The position numbers were made by a program, and so were the translations under genes. Below, in pieces: positions 9,077-18,143 of a stretch of 64,000 bases of DNA. The notes beneath the pieces were generated by a model that was not told the origin of the DNA, ran no database searches, and saw only the letters and a list, made by a program, of their open reading frames with translations. The stretch is from Alphaproteobacteria bacterium (GTDB lineage: Bacteria > Pseudomonadota > Alphaproteobacteria > UBA7887). Within the stretch, counting starts at the first letter, position 1, and each line of letters opens with the position of its first letter. The DNA is taken from the NCBI GenBank assembly GCA_030739735.1, contig JASLYQ010000004.1, forward strand, positions 91,021 through 155,020, in the 5' to 3' direction.

Positions 9077-9691
9077 TCATGGATTTTCTACTGATCGATG
9101 GTGTGCTAACAGTCGCACAATGCGTTCCACTGACTTCGGGGATGACCAGGCATAGGCGCCGACCAGACGACCTACCTCCACACCGTTCGGATCTATCAAC
9201 ACACTAGTTGGCAACAAAGTTTGCCCCAACGCGCGGCCAAGTTCCTGTTCATGATCAATGTAGATTTTCAGCGCACCGATGTTGCGTGCGGCGTAAAAAT
9301 CCGCAATTGCCTGGGCCGATCCGGACTCCTGTGAAATTGCCAGAACCGCCAGACGATCAACTCCTATCATCGATTGTAGGCGGTCCAATTCCGGCATTTC
9401 GACAATGCAGGCGGCACACCAGGTCGCCCACAAGTTGACAAGGACCACGCGGCCACGAAACTCAGAAATTCGGCGCTGCGCGCCGGCAGAATCGTAGAAT
9501 AGTGTATCCGGTGCCACCACCGGTGGGGTGGTGACGATGAATGAACCCCATCCACTACTAGAAAGTTTTTCCGCTTCGCCTACCTGTGGCGCCACCAATA
9601 TCAGAAAGGAACAAATAATGGCCAAGCGAAGCAAGCGGCCTGGTTCGAAGGTCGCTTGCCGTGCCCCGTCAGATGGTTTCAAGGTTCGCAC
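9077..9691 (-). CDS. TlpA/ResA-like periplasmic thioredoxin
   Basis: About 204 residues from the GTG at 9691, which lies 4 bp beyond the stop of the P460-like gene; the longer frame to 9808 would overlap that gene and gives no better N-terminus. A membrane anchor or signal segment (LLRLAIICSFLILVAPQVG) precedes an AhpC/TSA-thioredoxin fold with the active site WCAAC. Such proteins reduce apocytochrome Cys pairs or other periplasmic disulfides. Placement directly after a Cys-rich c-type cytochrome and near a pentaheme cytochrome suggests it keeps those cysteines reduced for heme attachment or metal loading; that role is inferred. Confidence 0.85.
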   Translation of the reverse strand: MRTLKPSDGARQATFEPGRLLRLAIICSFLILVAPQVGEAEKLSSSGWGSFIVTTPPVVAPDTLFYDSAGAQRRISEFRGRVVLVNLWATWCAACIVEMPELDRLQSMIGVDRLAVLAISQESGSAQAIADFYAARNIGALKIYIDHEQELGRALGQTLLPTSVLIDPNGVEVGRLVGAYAWSSPKSVERIVRLLAHHRSVENP

Positions 9692-9695
9692 TTTC

Positions 9696-10475
9696 TCACC
9701 GATATTCCTCAGGCAAGAAATACAGGTGGTCCTGTTTGTCACCGACGGCGCCGTGGCAATCGGCGCAGAACTGCATCTTGGCTGAACCAGGACCGTCCGT
9801 CGTACCAAAGATTGAGCCGTCGGGCATGATCATGGTGTAGCGCCAGTCTCCGGTGGCTAGATTAAAACCAGTAACCATTTTCTCCATTATAAATAATGGC
9901 CCAGACTGCAAGTCAGAACCGGTCCCGGCGGAGCATGGATTAGTGGCACACGGATTAGCTACGCATGGATTTTCCGTCGCGCACGGGTTCGTCGGCACCA
10001 CCCTAAAACTGTCCTTGGCCAGCACGGAGCCTTGCGGCATGACACCTGCCTCCTCGAATCCGGCATAGGCGGAGGCCGCAGTGTTGGCATAATTGTTTAC
10101 GTAGCGCCTGCCATGGGTCTCAGATATATAGGGAGCCATGTTATATCGCTGCCAATTGAAGTAAACTGCGGCGACGGGATCGCCGGATTTGACGTAGCCG
10201 GCATGCAACTGCTTGGCGATGCGATCGTAGGTGTCGGCCGCCGCGGTGTTGGAGAGCACGACTGCAGGTTGCGCCGCACACGGGTTGGCAGCCCCACACG
10301 GATTTGCCGTACACGGGTTCGCCGCCCCACACGGATTTGCCGCACACGGATTTGCCGCACACGGGTTCGTAGCCAAGGCGGGAGACTCTTCAAAGCTAGC
10401 GGTTCCGAGAACGATTGCCGCGAAGACCATACATGCGGCAATTCGTCTTGCAGGCGATATCTTGTTCGACTCCAT
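9696..10475 (-). CDS. cytochrome P460-like c-type heme protein with Asn-Pro-Cys repeats
   Basis: A 259-residue secreted protein. After a signal peptide (residues 10-36) comes a run of six NPC motifs spaced 5-6 residues apart (37-66). A P460-like domain begins near residue 80 (TYDRIAKQLHAGY). A second block of four NPC motifs follows (163-181), and then the C-terminal part with one heme-binding CADCH at 237-241. Cytochrome P460 proteins oxidise hydroxylamine or NO-related species in the periplasm; enzymatic function here rests on resemblance only. The ten extra Cys are not part of the usual P460 fold and could bind metal or form disulfides. The gene is divergent from the pentaheme cytochrome and precedes the TlpA-like gene. 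Confidence 0.8.
   Translation of the reverse strand: MESNKISPARRIAACMVFAAIVLGTASFEESPALATNPCAANPCAANPCGAANPCTANPCGAANPCAAQPAVVLSNTAAADTYDRIAKQLHAGYVKSGDPVAAVYFNWQRYNMAPYISETHGRRYVNNYANTAASAYAGFEEAGVMPQGSVLAKDSFRVVPTNPCATENPCVANPCATNPCSAGTGSDLQSGPLFIMEKMVTGFNLATGDWRYTMIMPDGSIFGTTDGPGSAKMQFCADCHGAVGDKQDHLYFLPEEYR
9933..9989 (-). repeat. second block encoding four Asn-Pro-Cys units
   Basis: A shorter and more diverged run of the same repeat type inside the P460-like gene, encoding NPC four times with 2-3 residue spacers that include Thr, Glu and Val. It splits the P460-like region from the heme-binding C-terminus. Confidence 0.8.
10278..10367 (-). repeat. minisatellite-like DNA encoding six Asn-Pro-Cys units
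   Basis: Near-identical 15- and 18-bp units are tandemly arranged, read on the minus strand as AACCCGTGTGCGGC-type and AATCCGTGTGGGGC-type variants. Each encodes Asn-Pro-Cys plus two or three Ala/Gly residues. The mixture of unit lengths keeps the frame, as expected for slippage under selection for the protein. Confidence 0.85.
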
Positions 10476-10889
10476 TTGTACTTGCCCTCCCTAGGGTTTT
10501 TGAGCGCTTTGACTGTGAAAGCAGAGCCATTGAAGTTTTGTGGCACGTGACCCGCATTTCACCCGTCATCACAGTATCCCACTGTCCGTTTGAGATGTGA
10601 TTCGCACTTGGTCTACGGTGTGATTCAAGTTGGCTATATGGATGCTAGCAACGCTCCGCTGCGCTAGATGCTAGAGCGGAACTTCGGCTGAATGAGGCGA
10701 TGGTGGCGGCCCCTGCGCTATTACGAGCAACGACGCGATGTTTCCGAGGCTATGATCCATGTTGCCATGGGAAGCCTTCTCCTTTGTAGGGCCGACCATT
10801 GATCCCCTTTTCAAACAGACTTTTACTCTGTGCTCAAGTTTCTTAGTAGTCATCCCATTTCGCAAAGATGTGAGTTTTCCATATGCTAA

Positions 10890-10913
10890 TTAGAAATGTG
10901 AGAAAATTTCTAA
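10890..10913. promoter_or_regulatory. 8-bp inverted repeat in the divergent cytochrome promoter region
   Basis: TTAGAAAT and ATTTCTAA form a perfect inverted repeat with an 8-bp spacer. It sits in a strongly AT-rich segment (about 10860-10990) inside the 561-bp gap between the P460-like gene and the divergent pentaheme cytochrome gene. Its position and symmetry fit a dimeric regulator operator. It does not match the FNR/NnrR TTGAT-N4-ATCAA pattern. The rest of the gap holds no open frame I can support. Confidence 0.45.
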
Positions 10914-11036
10914 ACTACACGGCTGAGATTCTTGTTACTTTGACCTTTGTTTCTTATGATTATTATAATTTTAATTTATCCGTATTTTCCTTATGAACCA
11001 TGATGCGAACGGTCCGTGTACGGGAAGGAAATCGTG

Positions 11037-12248
11037 ATGCGGCGTCGGCGATGGCCGTCTTCTGCACTCGCGGCAGTGATGCTCGTCCTCACATTACTAG
11101 GCCTAGCCGGCCAAGCGCAAAATGCTCGAGGCGAGGATACGCCGGTCGCCAGCCTTCCTTCTGGATATTGGGATCGCCCGCTTGCCAAGCAGGGCGAGGC
11201 GCCGCAGGCGTGGATTGAGATCGAGCGCTCCCTTGCGCCGGGGGCCTGCGGTGAATGCCATATGCGCCAAGCTGACGAGTGGCGCACCTCGCTTCATGCT
11301 AAGGCATTTTCCCCCGGGCTGGTTGGCCAACTCCTCACCTTCGATGCCGCAGGTACGGCAAGATGCATGGACTGCCACGCGCCACTAGCTGAGCAGAAAC
11401 AGGCCTTCGAGCAGGCCAGAGCCAAGGGCGTTGGCCACCTGACGGACGCCCAAGGACTGGCCGCCTCCGGCAACAGTTGCGCCGGCTGCCATGTGCGCCG
11501 ACACCAGCGGTTTGGGCCGCCACAACGGGACACGGGGTTAACGGGACCGTCGAATGATGAAATGCCACACGGCGGTGTGACACGAACCACTGATTTCGAA
11601 GAATCGTCTTTCTGTAGCACTTGCCATCAGTTCCCATTGTCCATGGCCGTCAACGGCAAACCGCTGGAAAATACTTTCGTCGAATGGCAGGCAAGCCCGC
11701 AAGCGGCCGCAGGCCAGACCTGCCAGACTTGCCACATGCCTAGCCGCCGTCACGAGTGGCGCGGCATTCACGATCCGGAAATGGTGCGTGACGGTTTGAC
11801 GGCAACCTTTGCCGCGGAGGTTGAAGCGGCGCGCTTTTCCATCGCCAATACCGGTGTCGGCCATGCCTTTCCCAGCTACGTGACGCCGAAGGTGATTTTG
11901 CAGGGCGTCGCGCTAGATGCGGCGGGACAGCCGGTTGGCAACACGGCAGCATCGTACGTCATTCAGAGAGTGGTGGCGTATTCGGGTGGGCGGTGGATCG
12001 AGAGTTCTGACACCCGGTTGCTGCCCAATCAATCCGCGACCCTCTCCGTCCCGTGGAAGGGATACGACCGTGTGCGCTTCTGGCTGGAGGTCCATCCCGA
12101 CGACTACTACGACCGGCGCATCTATGATTCTCTACTCGCCAGTTTCGATCAGGCCGGTCCGGCCACGACACTGATCGCCGAAGCAGATGCGTTAGCCGCC
12201 AAAAGCTCATTTCGGTTGTTTGAGATGGAGTTGACGCATCCGAGATAA
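11037..12248 (+). CDS. periplasmic pentaheme cytochrome c
   Basis: About 403 residues from the ATG at 11037, chosen because GGAAGGAA lies 6 bp upstream and a standard signal peptide follows. Five CxxCH heme sites are visible: CGECH (71), CMDCH (110), CAGCH (148), CSTCH (193) and CQTCH (229). This resembles the cytochrome c-554-type multiheme fold. The last 160 residues form a beta-rich domain without heme sites. Multiheme cytochromes of this kind pass electrons to or from small nitrogen or sulfur compounds. The divergent P460-like neighbour suggests a shared redox process, perhaps hydroxylamine or NO handling, but the partner and direction of electron flow are inferred. Confidence 0.88.
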   Translation: MRRRRWPSSALAAVMLVLTLLGLAGQAQNARGEDTPVASLPSGYWDRPLAKQGEAPQAWIEIERSLAPGACGECHMRQADEWRTSLHAKAFSPGLVGQLLTFDAAGTARCMDCHAPLAEQKQAFEQARAKGVGHLTDAQGLAASGNSCAGCHVRRHQRFGPPQRDTGLTGPSNDEMPHGGVTRTTDFEESSFCSTCHQFPLSMAVNGKPLENTFVEWQASPQAAAGQTCQTCHMPSRRHEWRGIHDPEMVRDGLTATFAAEVEAARFSIANTGVGHAFPSYVTPKVILQGVALDAAGQPVGNTAASYVIQRVVAYSGGRWIESSDTRLLPNQSATLSVPWKGYDRVRFWLEVHPDDYYDRRIYDSLLASFDQAGPATTLIAEADALAAKSSFRLFEMELTHPR

Positions 12249-12393
12249 GGCAGATAACGCTGATCGATCTATTTCTGTAGGTCGTGGAGAACGCTGGATG
12301 AATGCCTGGAATCTCGTGAATACCACAAAATTAGCCTACTTTACAGGTAAGCAACTGCCCTGGGGGCAACTCATGTTCTCGTCGCCTGCGCGC

Positions 12394-14010
12394 CTACATC
12401 CTCGCCACGCCGAAGCTGCTGGGTCTCAGCGTCCTGACATCAGCCTCGGCGCAGGTAGCCAACAAGAACCCCAGTAGCCGGCGGCTGTCGCGGGGGTCGA
12501 TGATGCCGTCGTCCCAGACGTGAGCGGTAGCGTATAGCGCGGTAGATTCGCGGTCGAACTGGGCGACGATGGCCTGCTCTCGCTTTGCCAAGGTCTTTGA
12601 ATCCAGCGCCTTACCCTCGCGCCGCGCGCGGTCTTCGGCGATGATGGTCATGACGCCCGCAGCCTGTTCGCCACCCATTACGGCGATGCGGCTGTTGGGC
12701 CAGGCGAAGAGAAAGCGCGGGTCGTAGGAGCGACCGCACATACCGTAATTGCCGGCTCCGAACGAGGCGCCAATGATCAGCGTGAGCTGCGGCACAGTGG
12801 CGTTAGCCACCGCCTGGATCATCTTCGAGCCGTGCTTGACGATACCGCGCGCCTCGGCCTCGGCACCAACCATGTAGCCGGTAGTGTTCTGCAGATAGAC
12901 GATTGGCGTAGCCGATTGGCAGCACAACTGGATGAACTGCGCCGCCTTGGTGGCGCCGTCAGTATCGATGGGTCCGTTATTGGCAATCAGGCCGACCCCA
13001 TGGCCTTCGATCGCAGCGTGACCGCAAAGTGTGACAGCGCCGTAGTCGGGCTTGAAGTCCAGAAAATTGGAGCTATCAACCAGCCGCGCGATGACCTCGC
13101 GTGCGTCATAGGGCTGCCGGTAGTCGGTCGGCACCAGGCCGAGTAACTCTTCCGCGTCGTATAGCGGCGCGGGAGCCACTGCGCGCGGCACTAACGGCTC
13201 CCAGCGCCGGGCCAGCATGGCGAGGATGTCACGGCCTATGCGGATGCCGTCAGCGTCGTCCTCGGCCAGATATTCGCCGGTGCCACTGACCGCCGCATGC
13301 ATCTCCGCCCCGCCCAGCGTCTCGTCGTCGGCGACCTCACCCGTCGCTGCCTTGAGCAGCGGCGGACCAGCAAGAAAGATCTTTGAGTGCCCACGCACCA
13401 GCACCACGTAATCGGAAAGCCCTGGCAAATAGGCACCACCCGCAGTCGACGAGCCGTGCACTACGGTGACCTGGGGAATGCCCGCCGCCGATAGCCGCGC
13501 CTGGTTGGCGAAGGTGCGCCCACCACGCACGAAAAGGCGCGACTGGTAGAGCAGGTCGGCACCGGCACTCTCGGCAAGGGTTACCAGCGGCAACTTGTTG
13601 CGGATCGCTATCTCCTGAGCCCGCAGCGCCTTGTCTAGGCCGTATGGCGTCATGGCGCCACCCTTGATGGCGCTATCGTGGGCAATGACGAGGACGCGCA
13701 GGTCCGACACGAAGCCGATGCCGATGACCAACCCGCCACCGGCCGCAGTGGCGTCGCCGTCGTCGTCGTCGAGACCGAGCCCGGCCAGCGACGAGAGCTC
13801 GACGAAAGGCCGGCCGCGATCGAGCAGCATGGAGACACGGTCGCGCGGCATCATCTTGCCTCGCTTTTCGAAACGAACCCGGCCGCGCTCAGAATACGCC
13901 CGCACCTTTGCTTCCGCCGAGCGAAACTCAGTGATCAGTGCCAGCATGCGCTCGCGGTTTGCGACGTAGTCTTCCGCCTTGGTATCAATATGGCTTTGCA
14001 GAATGCCCAT
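12394..14010 (-). CDS. acyl-CoA carboxylase carboxyltransferase (beta) subunit
   Basis: About 538 residues from the ATG at 14010, which has GGAGG 8 bp upstream; the frame extends to 14145 without family similarity. The two crotonase-like carboxyltransferase halves are present, with the acyl-CoA-binding segment SAGADLLYQSR, the loop GSSTAGGAYLPGLSDY in the N-half, and GASFGAGNYGMCGRSYDPRF in the C-half. It most resembles methylcrotonyl- or geranyl-CoA carboxylase beta subunits. No biotin carboxylase/BCCP alpha subunit lies next to it, so the partner must be encoded elsewhere and the acyl substrate stays uncertain. Confidence 0.9.
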   Translation of the reverse strand: MGILQSHIDTKAEDYVANRERMLALITEFRSAEAKVRAYSERGRVRFEKRGKMMPRDRVSMLLDRGRPFVELSSLAGLGLDDDDGDATAAGGGLVIGIGFVSDLRVLVIAHDSAIKGGAMTPYGLDKALRAQEIAIRNKLPLVTLAESAGADLLYQSRLFVRGGRTFANQARLSAAGIPQVTVVHGSSTAGGAYLPGLSDYVVLVRGHSKIFLAGPPLLKAATGEVADDETLGGAEMHAAVSGTGEYLAEDDADGIRIGRDILAMLARRWEPLVPRAVAPAPLYDAEELLGLVPTDYRQPYDAREVIARLVDSSNFLDFKPDYGAVTLCGHAAIEGHGVGLIANNGPIDTDGATKAAQFIQLCCQSATPIVYLQNTTGYMVGAEAEARGIVKHGSKMIQAVANATVPQLTLIIGASFGAGNYGMCGRSYDPRFLFAWPNSRIAVMGGEQAAGVMTIIAEDRARREGKALDSKTLAKREQAIVAQFDRESTALYATAHVWDDGIIDPRDSRRLLGFLLATCAEADVRTLRPSSFGVARM

Positions 14011-14311
14011 CTCACGCCTCCGGATCCCGAGGGGCGCCATAATAGCGGCAGATTGGTCCGGGTGGGACTCGCACCTAAATGGCAATTGACGCTCGGCCTC
14101 GTGCATACGCGCTACATGCAATTTAAAACTCGGCTGACTTGTCACGAGAGATAGTGAACGCTGCGGCCATAGGGGCTGATTAGGGTACGTCTCTCACGCC
14201 GCAAATATAGCTCAGCATGGCTCGCAACTCCGAGGGAGTAAAGATGTCGATCCCTGGGGAATATCACCTTAAAATACATTATCGACACCATCGCAGATAT
14301 GGGAGGACAGC

Positions 14312-14767
14312 ATGGCCAGCTTCGCGATTCTCGCGACCAACCACACCAGTTTTACGGTTTCGGACCTCGATCGGTCGGTGGCGTTTTTCACCGAGGCACT
14401 CGGCTTTAGTCTGGTCCATCGCGGCGGCCGTGACCCGGCATTAATCGAGAAGGTAGTCGGTGTGCCAGGCGCCGATATCGAGGCCGCCTACATTCAGGGC
14501 CCCGGTCACCGGCTCGAGCTGATCCAGTACAAGGGCCCGGCGGACCGCAAGCGGGTCGAGAGCCGCCCCTGCGATACGGGCTTCGCCCATGTTGCCTATG
14601 ACGTGGATGACATCGATGCCGCGCTTGCCGCCGCCGCACCCTTCGGCTTCAAGCCCCTGAACCAGCCCCAGGACCTCCACCACGGCCCCAATGCTGGTGG
14701 CCGCGTCGTCTATACACGCGATGATGACGGGGTGACGGTGGAATATATTCAACCGTCGAAACGCTAG
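14312..14767 (+). CDS. VOC (glyoxalase/dioxygenase superfamily) protein
   Basis: A 151-residue single VOC protein with two beta-alpha-beta-beta-beta modules: NHTSFTVSDLDRSVAFF at residues 9-25, then RLELIQY and FAHVAYDVDDIDAALA. Metal-ligand candidates are the early His, the Glu of LELIQY, the His of FAHV and a late Glu in VEYIQ. The spacing suits a metal-dependent lyase or epimerase of the methylmalonyl-CoA epimerase or glyoxalase type. GGGAGGACAGC precedes the ATG. No neighbour fixes the substrate. The following 204 bp show nothing supportable. Confidence 0.85.
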   Translation: MASFAILATNHTSFTVSDLDRSVAFFTEALGFSLVHRGGRDPALIEKVVGVPGADIEAAYIQGPGHRLELIQYKGPADRKRVESRPCDTGFAHVAYDVDDIDAALAAAAPFGFKPLNQPQDLHHGPNAGGRVVYTRDDDGVTVEYIQPSKR

Positions 14768-14971
14768 TACCGTGTCCAGTTAGAGCATCCCGTTCCTGAA
14801 CCGTTAATCCTGGCCGGGAGACGCAGGGATGAAGTTGTAGCCAATGCGCCAGCGCGTGGCGCAGACACACTTTAACGGGCTTGCGGCCGGAGGGTCAGGG
14901 GTCAGCCGTTGACGATCAGGTGCTCGCCGGAGCGCGGCCGTTGCTGAACCTCGACGACGAAACGTGGGTGT

Positions 14972-15775
14972 CTAACCCCTCCCCGAGGCATAGCTGCGAG
15001 CCAAACCGACGCCCGGGTCCATATGAGCGCCGTATGGCGGGATGGGATAGCGCAGGCCGTTCTTGGCGATGCCCTCCAGGCCCTCGATGCCGCGACCGAA
15101 TTCGTCGGGCGGCATAGCGAGCAGCATCTCGTCATCGGCGACGCCGCCGTAGCGGCGCTCGGCATAGCAAGGAATCGAGATAGAGGTTTCGCCCGTCGCC
15201 AGCGCCCTGCCCCAGGCATCGGAACAGGCGCTTTCGCCAGTAATCGACATGTCGTAGCGCTTGTAACGCTTCCACTGCAGGCCGTTAACGAACAGGATTG
15301 TCTGGGCCGGGTTGGCGTAGAACAGAACGATGTCCGGCGGATTGAGACGGGCACCGCGAAGCGGGGACGCGCAGACACCGTGATAACGCCCGGGCTCAAC
15401 GCGCGTCATGCCATCCTGATGACCACGCGCCGCCTCGCGGTTCTCGAACCACACGCCGTCCATCTGTTCACCAGACAAGTAGCTCTCGCTCGGAGCATTC
15501 AAACCGAAGACGCCACCACAATTGCTATCGGGGCGAACATTGTCGTGCACGATACCCAACGTGAAGCCGGCAATGCGAGCCTGGGTGACAAGCTGACAGC
15601 CGGTAAAGTTATAGCCTTCGGTTGGCGTGCGGATGCCGCGCACCTGCATCATCTCGTCGATGTTTTCAAACAGCTTGATACCGATTGGCAAAGTGCGAAT
15701 AGCGAGCAGACCGTTCAGCTTTTCGGCCAAAATTTTGAGAGTCTCGGCCGAGATGTCATGGGCAGTATCGGACAT
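14972..15775 (-). CDS. DUF169 family protein
   Basis: A 267-residue protein matching the DUF169 (COG2043) family. It has an N-terminal region with LPIGIKLF, a Cys-containing GCQLV near residue 60, a segment ESACSDAWGRALATGETSISIPCYAERRYGG near residue 185, and the MPPDEF motif typical of the family. Its function is not established. Several Cys (CQL, CGG, CAS, CSD, CYA) could bind metal or a cluster. It sits downstream of the remnant and fused E1 gene on the same strand. Confidence 0.8.
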   Translation of the reverse strand: MSDTAHDISAETLKILAEKLNGLLAIRTLPIGIKLFENIDEMMQVRGIRTPTEGYNFTGCQLVTQARIAGFTLGIVHDNVRPDSNCGGVFGLNAPSESYLSGEQMDGVWFENREAARGHQDGMTRVEPGRYHGVCASPLRGARLNPPDIVLFYANPAQTILFVNGLQWKRYKRYDMSITGESACSDAWGRALATGETSISIPCYAERRYGGVADDEMLLAMPPDEFGRGIEGLEGIAKNGLRYPIPPYGAHMDPGVGLARSYASGRG

Positions 15776-15863
15776 GTGACTTAGGGCTCCGTGTGGGATT
15801 CCAACTGGTTAATACGCTTGGTTACTTGATTTATCTGGCGCCGCAAGAGGTGAATTTTCTTGT

Positions 15864-16034
15864 TCAGGCGACGAGACCAAAGGTCTTGACGACATCGCAC
15901 TCGCTGTCCTCGCCGGGCTGACTTTTGACCCGAAGCTCGTCTTTCGCATTGGCATCTGCAAACTACGCCACGGCCGCGGACGCAATGAGTAGACTTACCA
16001 CAAGCACGGCGCAGATCTCTTCGGTTTCCCTCAT
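15864..16034 (-). pseudogene. remnant of a small secreted protein, in-frame TAG after the signal peptide
   Basis: In the 328-bp gap between DUF169 and the E1 fusion, a minus-strand frame encodes a 23-residue Sec signal-like start (VLVVSLLIASAAVA), then TAG at 15963-15965, then about 32 residues (FADANAKDELRVKSQ... CDVVKTFGLVA) to TGA. Signal peptide followed at once by a stop and a mature-like tail is what a small secreted protein gene with one point mutation would look like. The family is not recognised. Confidence 0.35.
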
Positions 16035-16103
16035 GATTGCCTATCTATCTATTGAGCCATTCCCCATGGCTCACGAGAGGGCAATCGGCATTGTACGCCA
16101 ACA

Positions 16104-18113
16104 TCACGGAAGTAGGGTCCGCAGTTCCTCGATGATGCGATCCTGCGACGGTATCACCGCGCGCTCGAGTTCATCGTTATAGGGCATGGGTGTGTCCAGC
16201 GCGCCGATACGGGCGATAGGCGCATCAAGATCATCGAAACCTTTTTCTGCCACCATGGCCGCCACCTCGGCGCCGAAGCCGCCCGAGCGCCAGGCCTCAT
16301 GTACGATGAGCAGGCGGTTGGTTTTGGCGACCGAGGCGAGGATGGTCTCCTCGTCGAGGGGCTTGAGAGTGCGCGGATCGACAATCTCAATCTCGATGCC
16401 TTCACGGGCCAGCATCTCCGCCGCCGCAAGGGCGCGCGGCACCATCGAACTGGTGGCTACAACAGTAGCGTCAGTGCCTTTGCGCTTGATATCGGCCTTG
16501 CCGAGCGGAATGGCGTAGGGCTGCTCGGGCACGGGGCCGGAGGCGCCCAGATAGAGCAGCTTGGATTCGAGAAAGATCACCGGATTATCGTCGCGGATCG
16601 CCGACATCAGTAGACCCTTGGCGTCATAGGGCGTCGACGGCGCCACCACGACCAGACCTGGCACATGGGTAAACCAGGCCTCCAGGCTCTGGCTGTGCTG
16701 CGCAGCAAGCCGGATACCACCTCCTTGGGGGCCACGCACCACTAGTGGCACAGTGGGCTTGCCCCCAAGCATGAAGCGAAACTTGGCGGCCTGGTTGACC
16801 AGCATGTCCATGGTCAGGGCAACGAAATCGAAGATCTGGATCTCGACGATGGGACGCATACCAGCGATGGCGGCGCCGACGCCGCAGCCGACGAAGCTCG
16901 CCTCCGAGATCGGCGTATCGCGCACGCGGTCGGCACCGAAACGCTCGTACAGCCCCTTGCTGACAGTGAAAATACCGCCGGTCTCGCCCACATCCTCGCC
17001 CATCAGAAAGACACTTTCGTCGCGCTCCATCTCTTGTGTCAGCGCCTCGTTCAAGGCCTCGGGAAAGGACAACTCGCGGCTACCCTCTGGCCCCGGCTCG
17101 ACGACATTGGCGTGGGGCGCGTAGACCGCTGCCTGCATGACCTCGACGACTGGCTCGGGACCGGCCTTGCCGTAGCTCTCAGCACCGGCCAGCTCTTCGG
17201 CAAGGGTGTCGTTGATCTCCTTCATGCGCTTCTTAGTGATCACACTGTTCGACGTGATGGCGTCCTCGAGACGCGCCAGGGGATCGCGATTGGTCGTCCA
17301 ATCCTCGCGCTCGGCCTCGGGGCGCGGGTCACGAATATTGACGCGCATGGAATGTTGGCCCCAGCGATAGGTCATCGCCTCGATCAGCGTCGGACCCTCC
17401 CCGGCACGGGCACGCTCGATCGCCTCGGCTGCGACCAGATGCACCTCGGCGACATCGTTACCGTCTATCGTGACCCCGGGGATACTGTAGCCTGCGGCAC
17501 GCGTAGCCACCTGCTCCACCGACGTGGTGTTGCGATAGGATGTGCTCAGCGCGTATTGATTGTTCTCGCAAATAAAGATGACCGGCAGCTTCCACACCGA
17601 GGCGAGATTTAGGGATTCGTGGAAAGTGCCCTGATTGTTGGCACCGTCGCCGAAAAAAGCGATGGAAACCTGGCCTTTTCCTCGCAGCTTGGCAGCAAGG
17701 CCAGCTCCCACCGCAAGCGGCATGGAGGCGCCGACGATACCGTTCGCGCCGAGGATGCCAAGATCGAGGTCCGCAATGTGCATGGAGCCGCCAAGGCCGC
17801 GGCAATAGCCGGTATCGCGGCCCATCAGCTCGGCCATCATGCGGTCGAGGTTGGCGCCCTTTGCGATACAATGGCCGTGGCCGCGATGGTTGCTGGCCAG
17901 ATAGTCGTCGTCGCGCAACGCCGCGCAGACACCGGCTGCCACCGCTTCCTCGCCGACATAGCTGTGCGCAGTGCCCTTGACCACGCCCTCGTCGAACAGT
18001 TCCTGCGCACGCTGGTCGAAAGTGCGGATACGGCGCATGGTAGTGTAAAGCGTTTCAACCAGCTTGCGCGGAAGCTGCTTATTGCCAAGATCAATCGGTT
18101 GCATCGTCGTCAT
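16104..18113 (-). CDS. fused alpha-beta E1 component of a 2-oxoacid (acetoin/pyruvate/branched-chain) dehydrogenase
   Basis: A 669-residue fusion of E1-alpha (residues 1 to about 325) and E1-beta (about 345-669), normally two genes. The alpha half has the ThDP motif [18 protein letters not shown] ... ENNQYA and the phosphorylation-loop-like YRWGQHSMR. The beta half has [11 protein letters not shown] and the transketolase C-terminal domain. It decarboxylates a 2-oxo acid (or acetoin) and passes the acyl group to an E2 lipoamide enzyme. No E2 or E3 gene lies beside it, so the complex partners are elsewhere or it acts alone. Acetoin dehydrogenase-like substrate preference is a guess. Confidence 0.9.
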   Translation of the reverse strand: MTTMQPIDLGNKQLPRKLVETLYTTMRRIRTFDQRAQELFDEGVVKGTAHSYVGEEAVAAGVCAALRDDDYLASNHRGHGHCIAKGANLDRMMAELMGRDTGYCRGLGGSMHIADLDLGILGANGIVGASMPLAVGAGLAAKLRGKGQVSIAFFGDGANNQGTFHESLNLASVWKLPVIFICENNQYALSTSYRNTTSVEQVATRAAGYSIPGVTIDGNDVAEVHLVAAEAIERARAGEGPTLIEAMTYRWGQHSMRVNIRDPRPEAEREDWTTNRDPLARLEDAITSNSVITKKRMKEINDTLAEELAGAESYGKAGPEPVVEVMQAAVYAPHANVVEPGPEGSRELSFPEALNEALTQEMERDESVFLMGEDVGETGGIFTVSKGLYERFGADRVRDTPISEASFVGCGVGAAIAGMRPIVEIQIFDFVALTMDMLVNQAAKFRFMLGGKPTVPLVVRGPQGGGIRLAAQHSQSLEAWFTHVPGLVVVAPSTPYDAKGLLMSAIRDDNPVIFLESKLLYLGASGPVPEQPYAIPLGKADIKRKGTDATVVATSSMVPRALAAAEMLAREGIEIEIVDPRTLKPLDEETILASVAKTNRLLIVHEAWRSGGFGAEVAAMVAEKGFDDLDAPIARIGALDTPMPYNDELERAVIPSQDRIIEELRTLLP

Positions 18114-18143
18114 GGCGCAGTTCTAATCCTCCCGGGTCTCGCG

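Noticed and set aside
10278..10367. Possible CRISPR array
   Set aside because: The short tandem units have no spacers and encode an in-frame NPC protein repeat; no cas genes are near.
15023..15784. 253-codon plus-strand frame opposite DUF169
   Set aside because: The minus strand matches a known family over its full length; this frame matches nothing.
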